A stretch of DNA of 64,000 bases, taken from the NCBI GenBank assembly GCA_965248915.1, contig OZ252216.1:1550001-1614000 (forward strand), read 5' to 3'. The notes beneath the pieces were generated by a model. That model saw only the letters and a program-made list of their open reading frames with translations, searched no databases and was not told the origin of the DNA. This DNA is from CBDFLA01 sp965248915 (GTDB lineage: Bacteria > Pseudomonadota > Alphaproteobacteria > M2410). The position numbers and the translations under genes are program-made. Numbering within the stretch: position 1 is the stretch's first letter; each line of letters opens with the position of its first letter. This document shows, in pieces, positions 63,311-64,000 of the stretch.

Positions 63311-64000
63311 CCGAGCAAAGCCCCATCGTCATCACGATGGGTGAACCTGCCGGGATCGGCGGAGAAATTGTTCTAAAATCCTGGGCAAAACGTAAGGCCG
63401 CAGCCCTCCCCCCATTCTTTGTCATTGATGATCTGTCGCGACTTGAAGAGCTTTCACATCGGTTGGGATTAAGGACTAATTTCGCACGGATTGAGAACAC
63501 GAGCGAGGCGTGCCGTCATTTTGCGGATGCGCTCCCCGTCTTCGACCGTCCGCTCGACACATCGGTGACCTATGGACAGCCGTCAACCGCCACAGCCAAT
63601 CGGGTCATCTCAAGTATCAAGGAAGCCGTGGGACTTTGCGCCTCAGGAACTGCCAAGGCTGTCATAACCAACCCAATCCAAAAATCCATCCTTTATGAGG
63701 CCGGTTTTGGGCATCCGGGACATACAGAATTTTTGGCTGATCTTTGCACCGCAGAAACGACATCAGATGATCCAATTGAGCCCGTAATGATGCTCACAGT
63801 TCCAAGCCTTCGGGTCGTACCAGTAACAGTCCACATTGCGCTTCGGGACGTTCCAATGGCTCTGACAACATCCCTCATCGTCAAGACCGCAAAAACACTA
63901 GAGCGTGCCCTCGTCACCGACTTCGGGTTTTCCCGTCCGCGCATTGCTGTCGCCGGGCTAAACCCTCATGCCGGCGAAGATGGCAATCTGGGAACCGAGG
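63307..64000 (+). CDS. pdxA: 4-hydroxythreonine-4-phosphate dehydrogenase, 3' end cut off
   Basis: 231 codons are visible before the window ends. ATG 63307 overlaps the surA stop (ATGA). It starts ITMGEPAGIGGEIVLKSW, then VITNPIQKSILYEAGFGHPGHTEFLADL, VTVHIALRDVP and VAGLNPHAGEDG, all PdxA landmarks. It makes the precursor of pyridoxal phosphate with PdxJ. The order surA-pdxA (then usually rsmA) is widely conserved. Confidence 0.95.
   Translation, partial: MTEQSPIVITMGEPAGIGGEIVLKSWAKRKAAALPPFFVIDDLSRLEELSHRLGLRTNFARIENTSEACRHFADALPVFDRPLDTSVTYGQPSTATANRVISSIKEAVGLCASGTAKAVITNPIQKSILYEAGFGHPGHTEFLADLCTAETTSDDPIEPVMMLTVPSLRVVPVTVHIALRDVPMALTTSLIVKTAKTLERALVTDFGFSRPRIAVAGLNPHAGEDGNLGTE

Noticed and set aside
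1..64000. CRISPR arrays, tRNA or rRNA genes, prophage
   Set aside because: No regularly spaced short repeats, no cloverleaf with CCA-type ends, and no phage structural or integrase genes were seen. The cloverleaf-like repeats at 45015 and 50207 lack tRNA landmarks.

Overview
The window looks like chromosomal DNA of an alphaproteobacterium of moderate GC. The evidence is an NDUFA12-type complex I accessory gene, an RNase E with a large acidic/basic insertion in its S1 domain, a DnaA-like protein of HdaA type, and gene neighbourhoods typical of the class: amidase-PBP1A, aroQ-accB-accC-aat-DUF2155-mlaD-NDUFA12, and DUF2066-CDP-alcohol transferase-PerM-HdaA. No species can be named from the sequence alone. 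No tRNA, rRNA, CRISPR array, complete insertion sequence or prophage was seen.

Layout. 1-6.9 kb: the end of a DMT-type transporter, a DUF3604/PpiC/HupE three-gene operon, prfB with its programmed +1 frameshift, and a PepSY/cytochrome b561/HTH cluster. 6.9-14.1 kb: penicillin-binding protein 1A, a possible 64-residue protein, the cell-wall amidase, a 0.7 kb gene-free leader and RNase E. 14.1-20.5 kb: an LpxR-like protein, a lipoprotein gamma-glutamyltransferase, a BepA-like M48 protease, a DsbA-like thioredoxin, RidA, ThiG and ThiS. 20.7-25.2 kb: aroQ, accB, accC, aat, then DUF2155, mlaD and NDUFA12 on the other strand. 25.2-37.2 kb: a B12-dependent ribonucleotide reductase with a candidate NrdR operator pair, then an accessory region before the aspartyl-tRNA synthetase. 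37.3-42.4 kb: RNase D, HdaA-like protein, PerM, a CDP-alcohol transferase and DUF2066. 42.6-50.3 kb: two divergent citrate synthase homologues (one carrying a DNA-binding domain), DUF2239, an MBL-fold protein, purM-purN and a TonB-like protein, with structured repeats in the gaps. 50.3-55.7 kb: ndk, an ABC-F ATPase, DUF454, a DUF899-ArsR pair, GST, a small exported protein and holC. 55.7-64 kb: pepA, then lptF-lptG-lptD-surA-pdxA (cut by the window end), which build the outer membrane.

The most unusual region is 29.4-35.5 kb. Between the convergent housekeeping genes nrdJ and aspS lie a giant subtilisin-like lipoprotein and a short-chain dehydrogenase. Between those two lies a fossil made of the 3' end of aspS joined to the 3' end of nrdJ. 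As a result each cargo gene is flanked by direct repeats of a housekeeping gene end. The dehydrogenase is also preceded by a 144-bp element with terminal inverted repeats that encloses a transposase N-terminus. Elsewhere there are compact operator-like palindromes (DUF2239, ArsR, the citrate synthase pair), a pair of cloverleaf-like repeats in inverted orientation, and several convergent gene pairs that share their stop codons.
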